Assembly (NCBI GenBank): GCA_964631235.1
Contig: CAZVZX010000009.1
Span: 62,001-126,000 of the forward strand
Origin: JARKPK01 sp964631235
Lineage (GTDB): Bacteria > Planctomycetota > Planctomycetia > Pirellulales > Thermoguttaceae
DNA: 64,000 nucleotides
Direction of reading: 5' to 3'
Shown here: positions 16,062-25,663 of the stretch, one piece after another
How positions within the stretch are numbered: the stretch's first letter is position 1
Layout of the letters: every line of letters starts with the position of its first letter
Translations under genes and position numbers: made by a program
Notes under the pieces: model-generated
Database searches by the model: none
What the model was told of the DNA's origin: nothing
What the model saw: only the letters and a program-made list of their open reading frames with translations

Positions 16062-18077
16062 CTACTGCGCCCGAAGCACGGCCCCGAACTGCCGCCCGCA
16101 GGCATCGACGATCCGCTGGCGGATATCGTCGGCCTGCTGATTGGTCAGCGTGCCCTCGCGGCTGCGCAGCACGACGGAGAACAACAGGCTCTTTTTCTCG
16201 GGCCCAAGCCGTTGGGCATCGCGGTAGGTGTCGCGGTAGAGCACCGCCTCGGCGAACGGCCCGCACTGCTCAGAGGCGACGGCGGCAATTTCGGCCCAGC
16301 GCACGGCTTCATCGACCACCAGATTGATGTCGCGACTGACGGCCGGATAGTTCGACAGCGGCACATATTGCGGCACCAGCACGGCCGCGTCGATCAGCGG
16401 GGCCAAGTGCAGCTCGGCCACCACCGCCGGGCCGCGCAGGTCGAAACGGGCTTGCGCCTCGGCCGAAAGCCGCCCGGCATAGCCCACCATCGCCGCGCCG
16501 CGCCGCCAGCAGCACGATTGCGACGGATCGAGCAGTTCGATCGCCGCCTCGGCGGCCGCGAGTCCGTCGATCCGCACCGCGTCGAACACCGCCTCCATCG
16601 CGCCGCGGACCTCGGCGAAGCTTCTGCCGCTGACAACACCCAGCATCTTTTCTTCGCGAGGAAGGTCGTTTCCTTGGGGTAAATACACCCGGGCGATTTC
16701 GAACAGCTCGATCTCTTCGTTGGCTAGCGACTCGTTCGTCCGCCGCGCGGCCAACAGGCTGGGAACCAGGCTGCGCCGCAACCGGTCGGCGCCGCGGAGC
16801 ACGGGCGTCAGCGAGCGGAGGGCGGGCTGATCGGTCCACGGACTGAGGGCGTCGGACAACGCCGGCTCGACCACGCTGAGCGTTACCGCTTCGTCGAAAC
16901 CGGAAGCCGTCAGCACCCCTCGCACCTTGTCGAGCACGCGGTCTTCCCGCGTCCGATGCGAGGGGAACATCGGCACCAAGGCGTCTTCGGGGATTTTTTC
17001 GTAGCCGTAGATGCGGGCCACTTCCTCGATCAAGTCGATCTCGCGCGTCAGATCGCGCCGCCAACTGGGGGCAATCACCGAGATTGCTTCAGCCGACCGC
17101 TCAACGATCTCGCAGCCCAACGCCGCCAGAATGCGAACAATCGCCTCGGCGGGCACGTCGATCCCCAACACCCGCGGCACGCGGCTCAGCCGCAAGGTGA
17201 TCGGCGCGCGGGCAGGCGGCGGCGCGCCGACGTCGATTACTCCTTCGGCCAATTCGCCCCCGCACAACTCCAAAATCAACTCGCAGCAGCGGCGGCTCGC
17301 CCAATCGACGCCCTCGGAATCGACCCGCCGCTCGAAGCGATACGACGAATCGCTGTGAAGGTTCAGCGCGCGGGCGGTGCTGCGGATGGAAATCGGGTCG
17401 AACTCCGCGGCTTCGACCAGCACGTGGCGGGTTTCGGGCGAAATCTCGGTGCTCGCCCCGCCCATCACGCCGCCAATCGCCACGGGCCGGTCGGCGTCGG
17501 CAATGACGCACATTTGCGGCCCCAGCAGATAAACGCGGTGATCGATCGCTTCGATCGTCTCTCCGGCAGCCGCGCGGCGCACGATGATCTCGCCCCCGGC
17601 AAGCCGTTCGAAGTCGAAGGTGTGCAACGGCTGCCCGCACTCCATCAGCACGTAGTTGCTGATATCGACCACGTTGTTGATCGGCGTCAGCCCGATCGTC
17701 TCCAGCCGCCGAGCCAACCACCGCGGGCTCGGACCGACGCGAATGTTGCGCACCAACCGCGCCGTGTAGCGCGGGCAAAGGTCGGGGCAATCGACGCGCA
17801 CGCGAGTCAATTGCCCAACCGGCGGCCCCGCGCATGCCGGATCGGCCGCGGGAATCTTCATCCCTCGATCGTAAAGCACGGCGATTTCGCGGGCGATGCC
17901 CAAATGTCCGAGGCAATCGGGCCGGTTGCTGGTTACCTCCAAATCGATCGCCAAATCGCCGCCCACCTCGCGCGTGCTTTCGTGGTTCAATCCGGCCATC
18001 ATCAGCCGGGCGGTCAATTGCTCGACCGGCATGTCGAGGGCGACGTATTCCTTCAGCCAATTCCAAGATACGAGCAT
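16062..18077 (-). CDS. pheT: Phenylalanine-tRNA ligase beta subunit, short form
   Basis: This 671-residue beta chain of the alpha2-beta2 enzyme charges tRNA-Phe. The N-terminus SWNWLKEYVALDMP passes directly into DLEVTSNRPDCLGHLGIARE, so the EMAP/OB-fold tRNA-binding insert usual between about residues 40 and 150 is missing. B3/B4 editing (from about residue 180), B5, the catalytic-like core and a C-terminal FDX-ACB anticodon-binding domain (YPAVSRDINLVVDEAV onwards) are present. It lies 252 bp downstream of pheS on the same strand, with an LR repeat in that gap 24 bp before the start. Confidence 0.95.
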   Translation of the reverse strand: MLVSWNWLKEYVALDMPVEQLTARLMMAGLNHESTREVGGDLAIDLEVTSNRPDCLGHLGIAREIAVLYDRGMKIPAADPACAGPPVGQLTRVRVDCPDLCPRYTARLVRNIRVGPSPRWLARRLETIGLTPINNVVDISNYVLMECGQPLHTFDFERLAGGEIIVRRAAAGETIEAIDHRVYLLGPQMCVIADADRPVAIGGVMGGASTEISPETRHVLVEAAEFDPISIRSTARALNLHSDSSYRFERRVDSEGVDWASRRCCELILELCGGELAEGVIDVGAPPPARAPITLRLSRVPRVLGIDVPAEAIVRILAALGCEIVERSAEAISVIAPSWRRDLTREIDLIEEVARIYGYEKIPEDALVPMFPSHRTREDRVLDKVRGVLTASGFDEAVTLSVVEPALSDALSPWTDQPALRSLTPVLRGADRLRRSLVPSLLAARRTNESLANEEIELFEIARVYLPQGNDLPREEKMLGVVSGRSFAEVRGAMEAVFDAVRIDGLAAAEAAIELLDPSQSCCWRRGAAMVGYAGRLSAEAQARFDLRGPAVVAELHLAPLIDAAVLVPQYVPLSNYPAVSRDINLVVDEAVRWAEIAAVASEQCGPFAEAVLYRDTYRDAQRLGPEKKSLLFSVVLRSREGTLTNQQADDIRQRIVDACGRQFGAVLRAQ

Positions 18078-18100
18078 GGCGTTGAATCGCTTGGGGTCTG

Positions 18101-18199
18101 AACAAAACCGCGAAAAACGAAAATCGCTTCAAGCGGAGACCGCACGCAAAAGAGCCGCTTCGCCGTGCCGGCGGCCCCTTTCGCAATTAGGTGAAACTG
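18101..18199 (-). repeat. LR leader repeat, copy 4, between pheS and pheT
   Basis: In gene direction it reads CACCTAATTGCGAAAGGGGC, then GGCGAAGCGGCTC, a variable middle, and TTTTTCGCGGTTTTGTT. It ends 24 bp upstream of the pheT start. Its place inside an otherwise conserved operon suggests it could influence pheT expression separately from pheS. Confidence 0.8.
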
Positions 18200-18329
18200 T
18201 TTATCTCGGCACGCAAACAGTATCGGGGGGCAACCCTCCGCACATCGAACCGCGGGCGTTCCTTCGCGAAAACCCGCATTTCTTCGCACGCCGTCGATGC
18301 GGTGCCGCGGCCTTCTTCCGCCGGGGCGA

Positions 18330-19388
18330 TCAGCCGAATTGCCGCAGGAACCGCACGTCGTTCTTGAAGAACTCGCGGATGTCGGTAACTCCGTGCCGCC
18401 GCGCGCACACCCGCTCGATGCCCAGGCCGAAGGCGAAGCCGCTGTACTGCTCGGGATCGTAGCCGACGGCCTGGAGCACATTCGGATCGACCATGCCCGC
18501 CCCGCCCATTTCGATCCAGCCGTCGCGCCAACTCATATCGACTTCGACACTCGGTTCGGTGAACGGGAAGAACGAGGGGCGAAACCGAATATGCACGTCG
18601 TCGGCGAAAAAGCTTCTGGCGAACAGCCGTAGCACGCTCTTCAGGTCGGCCATCGTTACATGGCGGTCGATCAACAACCCCTCGATTTGATGGAACATCG
18701 GGTAGTGGGTTGCGTCGGCGGTGTCGGGCCGATACACGCGCCCGCATGAAATAATGCGAATCGGAGGGGTGGTTTGCTCCATCACCCGAATCTGAACCGT
18801 GCTGGTTTGCGAACGGAGCAACCGCGCCTTCGCGCCCGGCGAGCCCCCGCCCGACGATCCCGCGGGCGCGGCGGTCGTTTCCGCGGTCGCCAGATAGAAA
18901 TTGTCGAGCGCGTCGCGTGCCGGATGTTCGGGCGGAATGTTCAAGGCCTCGAAATTGTGCCGCTCGTCTTCGACCTCGGGCCCCTCGGCGGCCGTGAAGC
19001 CGAGCCGCCCCATGATCTCTTTTAACTCGGCAATCGTCTGTGTCAGCGGATGCAAGCAGCCGATTCGCCGGCGTGCGCCGGGGATCGTCGGATCGAAATG
19101 CATTGCCCGCGGACCGGCCGCCGCGCTCCGCTTCAGACGCGCCGTTGCTTGCCGCAGCGCCTCCTCGATGCCGACCTTCAGCTCATTGAACCGCTTTCCC
19201 GCGGCCGGGCGATCGGCGGGAGGAATTTGGCCCAGGCCTTTCTGCAGGTCTTTCAGTTGCCCGCTGCGGGCGCCCAGATACTTCACGCGCGCTGCTTCCA
19301 GCGCACTTTCGTCTTCGGCCGAAGCGAAGGCGGCTTGCGCCTCGCGCGAAAAGGCGTCGAGCGCCGCGATGAACGATTCCAGCGACAT
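18330..19388 (-). CDS. pheS: Phenylalanine-tRNA ligase alpha subunit
   Basis: This 352-residue alpha chain carries the class II catalytic core. An N-terminal coiled coil (residues 1-85, ALEAARVKYLGARSGQLKDL) binds tRNA. Motif 2 is seen as TTPPIRIISCGRVYRPDTAD, then HYPMFHQIEG; motif 3 is YSGFAFGLGIERVCARRHGV near the C-terminus. The ATG at 19388 starts the standard N-terminal helix. It follows rplT by 237 bp and precedes pheT on the same strand. Confidence 0.97.
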   Translation of the reverse strand: MSLESFIAALDAFSREAQAAFASAEDESALEAARVKYLGARSGQLKDLQKGLGQIPPADRPAAGKRFNELKVGIEEALRQATARLKRSAAAGPRAMHFDPTIPGARRRIGCLHPLTQTIAELKEIMGRLGFTAAEGPEVEDERHNFEALNIPPEHPARDALDNFYLATAETTAAPAGSSGGGSPGAKARLLRSQTSTVQIRVMEQTTPPIRIISCGRVYRPDTADATHYPMFHQIEGLLIDRHVTMADLKSVLRLFARSFFADDVHIRFRPSFFPFTEPSVEVDMSWRDGWIEMGGAGMVDPNVLQAVGYDPEQYSGFAFGLGIERVCARRHGVTDIREFFKNDVRFLRQFG

Positions 19389-19625
19389 GTTTCGCCCTTG
19401 CTGACGCGACGAAGAAGGCGTCCGCCCCGTTGAGTCTTGCGGCCCCTGTCCGCCGCAGCGTCGCACGAAGGCGATGGGGACCGCAAACCGATTCCAAACG
19501 ATGCGTGCAAACCACCGAGCCGAACAGCCGCCAGCGTCAACCCGCACCAACCCCAACGCGCCGACCTTCGCCCTGCCGAGCGGCCGAGAGTACGGCGACG
19601 GCCGGCGCGTCCTTGGGAGCCTGCC

Positions 19626-19982
19626 TTATTGAGGCCGTGCGGCCTTGACCAGCTCGACAACCCGGTCGAACGCTTGCGGATCGAGTACGGCCAGTTCCGA
19701 CAGCGTCTTGCGATCCAACTCGATTTGCGCCGCCTTCAGGCCGGCAATGAACTCGCTGTACCGCATGCCGCGTTGGCGGACCGCGGCGTTGATGCGGATG
19801 ATCCACAAGCTGCGAAAATCGCGCTTGCGGTTGCGACGGTCGCGGAAGGCAAATACGCCGGCGCGGATCAGCGTTTCTTTCGCGGTGCGCAACAGGCGGC
19901 GCCGACCGCCGACAAAGCCTTTCACCTTTTGGAACAAACGCTTCTTGGCCCGCGTTCGGGCCGCACCCTTGGTCGTTCTCAT
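19626..19982 (-). CDS. rplT: 50S ribosomal protein L20
   Basis: This 118-residue protein starts MRTTKGAARTRAKKRLF and has the conserved L20 blocks FRDRRNRKRDFRSLWI, RINAAVRQRGMRYSEFI and GLKAAQIELDRKTLSELA. It is an assembly-initiator protein of the large subunit. The start at 19982 matches family length. It lies about 180 bp after rpmI and upstream of pheS. In many bacteria L20 represses its own operon through the leader; a strong hairpin is present between rpmI and rplT. Confidence 0.98.
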   Translation of the reverse strand: MRTTKGAARTRAKKRLFQKVKGFVGGRRRLLRTAKETLIRAGVFAFRDRRNRKRDFRSLWIIRINAAVRQRGMRYSEFIAGLKAAQIELDRKTLSELAVLDPQAFDRVVELVKAARPQ

Positions 19983-20144
19983 GACGATCTCCGATGAACG
20001 CCGCGCCGCTGATCGCTCGCCGAGCGATTGCCGGCCGGCTGTTCTCGTCTGGGCGGAATCGAGGCCCTCGCCGCACCAGTACGGCAAGCGTTGTTCTGCC
20101 CGTTCCGCATCTCCGGACGCCGCGCAGTGAAGGCGGCGCCCCAC

Positions 20145-20161
20145 AGGGCCGGGGCGGCCCT
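20145..20161 (-). other. Strong hairpin at the rpmI stop codon
   Basis: AGGGCCG and CGGCCCT pair perfectly (7 bp) around a GGG/CCC triloop, overlapping the rpmI stop. It is not followed by a U run on the minus strand, so it is more likely a mRNA structure separating rpmI and rplT translation, or a processing site, than a terminator. Confidence 0.5.
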
Positions 20162-20354
20162 ATTTACCCAGCGCCCAGCGAATCCGCTTGGCCTCCACGC
20201 CATCGAGCACCGCCGTGCCGCGGAGCTGACGCTTCTGTTTTTGGGTTTTTCGAGTGGCCAGATGGCTCGTACCGGCCTGCCGGTGCTTGACCTTGCCCTT
20301 GGCCGTAACTTTGAACCGCTTTTTCGTCCCTTTGTGGGTCTTCATTTTCGGCAT
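20160..20354 (-). CDS. rpmI: 50S ribosomal protein L35
   Basis: This 64-residue protein is highly basic, with the family N-terminus PKMKTHKGTKKRFKVTAKGK and the C-terminal VLDGVEAKRIRWALGK. It is a structural protein of the large ribosomal subunit. It is normally preceded by infC; here infC is not in the region and the next gene upstream is comEC. Cotranscription with rplT, pheS and pheT is likely. Confidence 0.97.
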   Translation of the reverse strand: MPKMKTHKGTKKRFKVTAKGKVKHRQAGTSHLATRKTQKQKRQLRGTAVLDGVEAKRIRWALGK

Positions 20355-20729
20355 GGCTGCCTCGCTCGACGTGGGGCCGGAGAATCTATTCTCGACAAAG
20401 ACCCGATATTATAAACGACTTCCGGCCCGCGGAAAGGGGGATTCTCCTCCCGAGCCGTTGTGTCGCCGGGCCAGTAGCGCGACGGAACAGCCCCTTCGAA
20501 AAAAAACAGGATTCCAGCGAATTCGGCCCGCGAGTCTTGCGGAAAAAGCACACGACGGCAAATCGACGAGCGACTTCTTGAGGGCCGAGGTACATTTTTC
20601 CGGCGGTTTTGGGTGTCCGTAGAACACACAATATGGGGGGTGATAGAACGCAATCAGCATCTATTGGGGGTCACGGCCGCCCAATGGCGTCTCCGCTGCA
20701 TCCAATAGGCAGGGGAGTCGGGCAGTTGG
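20355..20729. other. Intergenic region upstream of rpmI
   Basis: About 375 bp between rpmI and the comEC stop, all minus strand. It holds a PE element (20487-20560) and must hold the promoter and any leader of the rpmI operon. No infC gene or remnant is visible. Confidence 0.5.
20487..20560 (+). repeat. PE palindromic element, diverged copy
   Basis: The block GGATTCCAGCGAATTCGGCC followed by CGCGAGTCTTGCGG and AAAAGCACACG closely matches the middle of the element at 63201-63308. The left arm (CAGCCCCTTCGAAAAAA) is recognisable; the right arm is not. Confidence 0.65.
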
Positions 20730-23339
20730 TCATCCCCTGCCGCGTGATCGTGCCGGGCCTTGAGGAGCTGGGAAACCCAGGAACGGCAGCACCTGCACGC
20801 CGTCGATACGAAGCCGCACTTCGATCGCTCCCCCAAGGCTTGTGTGCAAGGTTGTTGCGCCGACAACCGCTCCCAGCTCGTCGCGATCGCCAGTCGTCGC
20901 GCGGTTCCGGGAATCGCTGACGACGACCCACTCGGGCGAAGCCCATTTCAGCAAATCGCCGAGCCGGGGTTGACGGCTGCCGTGGTGCGGGGCGAGGAGG
21001 ACATCGCAATCGCGGGGTTCTTCGGCAAGCAGATCAAGCAGGCCGCCCTTTTCCAAGTCGCCCGTGAGCAACAACGATCGACCGTTGAACGTCACTTCGA
21101 CGACCAGGCTGTTGACATTGTCGTCGCCCAGGGCGGAACGTTTGGAGGGATGAAGCACTTCGACGGAAGCGAGGCGGTCATCGCTTAAGATCAATCGGTC
21201 GCCGGCAGCGATTGTTCGCCGGGGCACTTGATGAGTTTCGAGGGCCGAAATCAGCGATTGCAAGGCCGACTCGGTTCGTTGTTCGGCGGTCGGGTCCGAG
21301 TGCCACGCGATGCGGTCGTCGCCGAACATGGCAGGCGAGGCATAGACCGCGCCGACGCTGAACTTCTTCAGCAACTCGGGCACGGCATTGAAGTGGTCGC
21401 GATCGGCATGCGACAACACAATCGCATCCAAATGCGTGAGGCCTCGGTGCCAAAGCACGCCGGCGATCTGTCGGGCGACCGATTTCGGATCGGACAGGCC
21501 GCCGGCATCGTAGAGCATCGAGCGGTCGGACGACTCGATGAGCACCGAACACCCATGACCGACGGAGATGACCGTACAATGCACCTCGTCGCGGGGCTTG
21601 TTCCACCATGAGGCGCCAAGCCCGACGATCGTCCACAAAGCCAGCAGAATGCAGCGGCGACGCCCGGAAAGGCCGACCGGCCATGCCCAAGAACATGCGG
21701 CTGCGGCATAAAAGCCCAGCAGCCACCAAGGGGCTGGACCCGGCAACCACCAATGGCCGCCGGGCAAGCGTGCCGCGGCATCGACGATCGCTTCGATCAT
21801 TCCCAGCGTGCTTCCGGCGGCATAGCCCAACGCCGCCCCCAACCAAGGCACCCCACCCAACACCATAGCCGCCGCCCCCAAACACAAGGCCGCGGCCACC
21901 GGCGGGATGAGCACCAAGTTGAGCAGCACCGGCAAGAGCGACAAGATATTGAATCGTGCGAGTACCAGCGGCGCACTGAGCAACCACAGCCGCCCGTTGA
22001 CCTGCGAAGATCGGACGACCCATTCGGCAAAGCGTCGGACCAGTCGCCGTCCAGGGAAAGGGGCGTTGCCGATGATCCGATCGCTGGGGAGACGACGCAC
22101 CGCGCCAACCGTTGTCGCCAAACAGGCTGCACACAGGAAGGACAATTGCGTTCCCGTGCGAAACAGATCGGCGGGATTGAGGGCCAGCACGATCAACCCT
22201 GCCACGGCCCAAGTGTTGGCCGACAGGGGCTGGCGTCCGATGGCGCCGGCGGCCAGCGCGACCCAAAGCATGATGGCCGCTCGGATCACCGGGGGCTGGG
22301 CGCCGACAAGCAGCACGTAAGCCGCCGCAGTGATGGCGAGAATCCAACGGTAATGCCGTCGGACGCCCGGCAAACGCAACAGTAGTGCGGCTGCGGCGGC
22401 CGCCAAGAGGCCGACATGCAGCCCGGATACGCACAGCAGATGAATGGTGCCCGTGGTTAGGAACGCCTCGCGCAGCGGTTCGTCGAGATCTTCTCGCCGC
22501 CCGAGCAACAGGGCTTCGGCCAACGGCACTCGTTCGGGGGCGATTGTTGCGGCTAATTGGGCACGGCAAGCGGTTTGGAACTGGGAAATCGTTCGCGGCA
22601 GCAGTGAGGTTGCGCTGCGGTCAATCGCGGCGAGGCACTCGGGGGCGTCGATGTGCAGCCGGCAAAGGCAGCGGTCGGCGCGGGCGTGGGCGGCGCGGTC
22701 GAACCCGCCGGGGTTCGTCGCCGGCAAGGGGGCCGAAAGCAGGCCGAAGGCGCGAAAGCGGTCGCCCGGGACGGTCTCGAATCTCTCGGCGGCGATGGTG
22801 ACGCGGACAATACCCGAGCAGTTGCGCCATTGGCGCCCGTCGCGCACTCGCTCGGCCTTCGCCAAGAAGGACCAGAGAGATTCGGCGGCCCAGGCCGGCC
22901 GATCTTCGTCTGCCGCCAGCCGATCGGCTGCTGAGACAGCGGCCAATTCCAGGGTGATCGGCTGCGCGCGGAGCGAGGCGCTGCGGCCCAGCTCATCGGC
23001 AGGATAGCAACGCCAATGGGCATGATGGCGAGCAGCGCCGACCAAACAAACCGATGCCAACAGCGGAGCCAACGCGAATGCGTGGCGCCCGCTGCGACGA
23101 ATCATCCCCCAAAGGCCCAAAGCAGCAGCCGACCCCAACAGACACGCTGCCGGCGGCAGCGACAACCACCGATCGAGTGCGATCCCGGCCGCGGCCGCGG
23201 CCAACAAGACGACGGCCGGTTGCCAAGGCGAGCCGAGCAGCTCGACCGAAACGGCCGACGGCCCTCCTCGGCGTCCCAGGGGAACCGCCGCGGGGCGTTG
23301 TTCCGTGCCGCATTCCCGAGTCGTTTCGTCCGAGAGCAT
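20730..23339 (-). CDS. comEC: ComEC/Rec2-type DNA uptake channel protein
   Basis: This 869-residue inner-membrane protein transports single-stranded DNA during natural transformation. The order is an N-terminal membrane and OB-like (DUF4131) region to about residue 240, a multi-pass Competence domain with the hallmark TGTIHLLCVSGLHVGLLAA near 300, and a C-terminal metallo-beta-lactamase fold. The last contains the metal motif SHADRDH, then LLLTGDLE and APHHGSRQP. All nuclease-like motifs are intact. It is upstream of the rpmI operon on the same strand with a long gap, so it is probably separate. No other competence gene is in the window. Confidence 0.94.
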   Translation of the reverse strand: MLSDETTRECGTEQRPAAVPLGRRGGPSAVSVELLGSPWQPAVVLLAAAAAGIALDRWLSLPPAACLLGSAAALGLWGMIRRSGRHAFALAPLLASVCLVGAARHHAHWRCYPADELGRSASLRAQPITLELAAVSAADRLAADEDRPAWAAESLWSFLAKAERVRDGRQWRNCSGIVRVTIAAERFETVPGDRFRAFGLLSAPLPATNPGGFDRAAHARADRCLCRLHIDAPECLAAIDRSATSLLPRTISQFQTACRAQLAATIAPERVPLAEALLLGRREDLDEPLREAFLTTGTIHLLCVSGLHVGLLAAAAAALLLRLPGVRRHYRWILAITAAAYVLLVGAQPPVIRAAIMLWVALAAGAIGRQPLSANTWAVAGLIVLALNPADLFRTGTQLSFLCAACLATTVGAVRRLPSDRIIGNAPFPGRRLVRRFAEWVVRSSQVNGRLWLLSAPLVLARFNILSLLPVLLNLVLIPPVAAALCLGAAAMVLGGVPWLGAALGYAAGSTLGMIEAIVDAAARLPGGHWWLPGPAPWWLLGFYAAAACSWAWPVGLSGRRRCILLALWTIVGLGASWWNKPRDEVHCTVISVGHGCSVLIESSDRSMLYDAGGLSDPKSVARQIAGVLWHRGLTHLDAIVLSHADRDHFNAVPELLKKFSVGAVYASPAMFGDDRIAWHSDPTAEQRTESALQSLISALETHQVPRRTIAAGDRLILSDDRLASVEVLHPSKRSALGDDNVNSLVVEVTFNGRSLLLTGDLEKGGLLDLLAEEPRDCDVLLAPHHGSRQPRLGDLLKWASPEWVVVSDSRNRATTGDRDELGAVVGATTLHTSLGGAIEVRLRIDGVQVLPFLGFPAPQGPARSRGRG

Positions 23340-23407
23340 CGATCGGCCGATTTCTCGCGGCTATCGGGGGGCAATGGCCAAATCCGCGCGCTCGCAACCG
23401 ATTCCGA

Positions 23408-24007
23408 TCACTTGACCTCGGCCAGGTCGATCGTGCCCAAGTCGGTATCGTCCTCGATTCGCCGTACGATCTTCGAACGCTCGTCGCTAAAGCGCCCGCC
23501 AAGCTTGTCGTCGGGATACGGATCGTATTGATAAACGGCGATTCGATACGTGCCCGGCGGCAGCCCGCGACCGCCGATCCCCAGCACGTTGAACGACCCG
23601 TCGGGCTTGGCGTTGGCCGAATACGACGGCCCGCTCGGTGCGCCGTCGGCCCCCAGTTCGATGAACCGAATCTGCACCGCCCCCAGTTGGGCCTCGGTGG
23701 GAGTAACCGCCAGCGGCTGCCCCTTGAGGAGAATGCGGCCAGTCACGCGAACGGTTTTCGGGCCCGACTTCCCGCAACCGACCATCGGCCCCAGTGTTGC
23801 CACAAGCAATCCGAGGGCGACCCAAACACCGCCCCAGCCCGGGCGAACAACCAACGGAAGCCGCGGGCCACGGTCCGCCTGCGGCGCCGGCCGGGTGAGC
23901 CATCGGCGGCGACGCCGCACCGACGGCCGCATGTCCGACTGCCCGCCTTCCTTCAGGTCTTGCGACCTGCCCGCGTCGTTGCGAACGATCAAGAGTCGAT
24001 CAGACAT
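23408..24007 (-). CDS. Probable lipoprotein with carboxypeptidase-regulatory-like domain
   Basis: This 199-residue protein begins at an ATG with GGGAG eight bases upstream. A long basic N-region precedes a membrane segment (WVALGLLVATLGPMVGC) whose Cys would be lipidated; the frame then gives GKSGPKTVRVTGRILLKGQP. The last 120 residues look like a transthyretin/carboxypeptidase-regulatory-like beta sandwich (GSFNVLGIGGRGLPPGTYRI). Such small lipoproteins are abundant in planctomycetes and their function is unknown. A downstream ATG at 23932 would give 174 residues and a shorter N-region. It lies 50 bp after the UroD-family gene, so the two are likely cotranscribed. Confidence 0.7.
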   Translation of the reverse strand: MSDRLLIVRNDAGRSQDLKEGGQSDMRPSVRRRRRWLTRPAPQADRGPRLPLVVRPGWGGVWVALGLLVATLGPMVGCGKSGPKTVRVTGRILLKGQPLAVTPTEAQLGAVQIRFIELGADGAPSGPSYSANAKPDGSFNVLGIGGRGLPPGTYRIAVYQYDPYPDDKLGGRFSDERSKIVRRIEDDTDLGTIDLAEVK

Positions 24008-24057
24008 GGCGATTACTCCCTTTGTTGGTTCCGCGGAATCATGGATTGACCTTGGCA

Positions 24058-25176
24058 TCAACTGCGAGGCGTCGGCGGCAGGGGCGTATGCCACTGCTCG
24101 CAAAAAGCGACGATCGACGCCATCGGCGTCGCGGCGTCGAAGCAGCATTGGGCAATCATACTTAAGGGAGCAACTTCTTCGGCCGTGCCCTGGACTGCGG
24201 CTTTCCCCGTCGCGGCGTCGCGGGCTTCTCGAGACGAATGCGCGCTCCGCGGATCATCGAACGGGTGGAGGAGCCGGCGGACCGACTGTCGAACCTCAGC
24301 CGGGCTGCCAGTTTGCAAAACCTCGGGCCGATCGACCCCGCCCCAGAAGGTGATCTGGCCGGCGAACCGCTTCACCAATCGGGGAAAGCTCGAATAGCCC
24401 CAGTCGGTGCGGAAGGCGTCCACACCGATTTTCACCAAATCGTTGACGATGTCGTACACATTGCCGCCGGTGAGAAAGAACGCAAACTTATCATTTTCGT
24501 GCAAGATGCGGCAATACTCTTGATACAGCGGTTTGAACGTCTCGCGCCAAACCTGCGGCTCGACGAACAAACGCTCGTTGTTCCCCCAAACATCGCAGAA
24601 CATCACGCCATCGACGGGCAGCCGGCTCCAAAGCTCGATCTCGCGGCAGGCCGCCTCGTGAATCATGGCCAGCAGGCTGCGGGTCGGCGATGTGGACAAC
24701 CGCTTCTCTTTGGTAATGTCGCTGAGCGTGCTTTTCGTGCCGCGCAGGGCGCGAAGCCGTTCGAATGGCCGCACCTCGCTTTGCGCCAGGACGAAGCACG
24801 TTTCCCGTTCGATCTGGGCCGGCAGATGATCGTAACGCTTTTCGTCGAGCAGATCGCGCGGGGGGCGGAACTCGGCCGCTTTCTTGGCATCGGCCAATGG
24901 AGCCGGCGCCGGTTCGACGAACTCCGCGCGCGGCCCGGGCCCCCAAACGCAGCCCCAAGCATCGGGCACGCTCTCCGATCCCGCCCGAGTGCCCGACCGT
25001 CGCGCCGCGGCCGGCTTGGCCTGCACCCACACGATGTCGGACGGAAAGCGGAGCATCAGCTCGCGCACCTCGTCTGGGCGTTGCTGTTGAGCTTCAGGGG
25101 AATACCAGATGTCCCGCGGCGCGCGGGGAACCGGCTGTTGATTGAGCGTCTGTAAAACCAGATCACGCGATGTCAT
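24058..25176 (-). CDS. Uroporphyrinogen-decarboxylase-family protein
   Basis: This 372-residue protein has the UroD/MtaA-type barrel seen in planctomycete methyltransferase-like proteins. It starts MTSRDLVLQTLNQQPVPRAP, a typical opening (residues for substrate binding follow the first strand). Later motifs include DGVMFCDVWGNNERLFVEP, FFLTGGNVYDIVNDLVKIGV and ITFWGGVDRPEVL. The family includes true UroD and corrinoid/cobamide methyltransferases. The lack of the UroD signature and the GNVYDIV block favour a methyltransferase-type role, but the substrate is unknown. The frame is open 102 codons further upstream without supporting features. Confidence 0.75.
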   Translation of the reverse strand: MTSRDLVLQTLNQQPVPRAPRDIWYSPEAQQQRPDEVRELMLRFPSDIVWVQAKPAAARRSGTRAGSESVPDAWGCVWGPGPRAEFVEPAPAPLADAKKAAEFRPPRDLLDEKRYDHLPAQIERETCFVLAQSEVRPFERLRALRGTKSTLSDITKEKRLSTSPTRSLLAMIHEAACREIELWSRLPVDGVMFCDVWGNNERLFVEPQVWRETFKPLYQEYCRILHENDKFAFFLTGGNVYDIVNDLVKIGVDAFRTDWGYSSFPRLVKRFAGQITFWGGVDRPEVLQTGSPAEVRQSVRRLLHPFDDPRSAHSSREARDAATGKAAVQGTAEEVAPLSMIAQCCFDAATPMASIVAFCEQWHTPLPPTPRS

Positions 25177-25663
25177 CGTGCGGCTGCAACTCGAGGAACC
25201 TGATGCGAAAGAACGATTCACGGCGCCCGACGAATCGAATTGGCGGATTCTGCCGATTGCAACAGAGAAACAAGGCGGTTGGCGGACCGCTTGAGTGTCG
25301 GCATGTCGGCCGCCTCGAACGCGGGGCAACGGGGCAACCGACTCGGACGCGCGACCCAATATCGTAGCTACAGAAACCGACGATTGTAAAGTCTTTGATT
25401 GTTTCGGAAATCGTCGCCCTGTCCGGCGGGCAATGGTCCATCCCGGTGAGGGGGGCGCATATTCTTCGGTGTGGTTCTTCATGCGGCCGACGGCTTCTTT
25501 TTCCGCCCATTTCGCGGTACATCCGCGCCCCCTCCTGCTGAAAACACCGCCGTCCCCCTTCCGACCCGCAATGGCGCACTAGATTTGAACAGAGTGGGCC
25601 GAAGGAACGCTCGATCCAGATTCTGTTGCTTGTGCGACCACCGGTTCGCGAGGAGGATTGGCC
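25177..25663. other. Intergenic region between divergent genes
   Basis: About 490 bp holding the promoters of the divergent UroD-family and 25664 genes. Nothing else recognised apart from the AGGAGG ribosome-binding site at 25651. Confidence 0.4.

Noticed and set aside
14808..16682. A 624-codon plus-strand open frame
   Set aside because: It overlaps the phosphoesterase in another frame and runs antisense to the end of pheT. Its composition is Arg-rich and it has no domain.
16956..18101. A 381-codon plus-strand frame
   Set aside because: Antisense to pheT, which is clearly the real gene.
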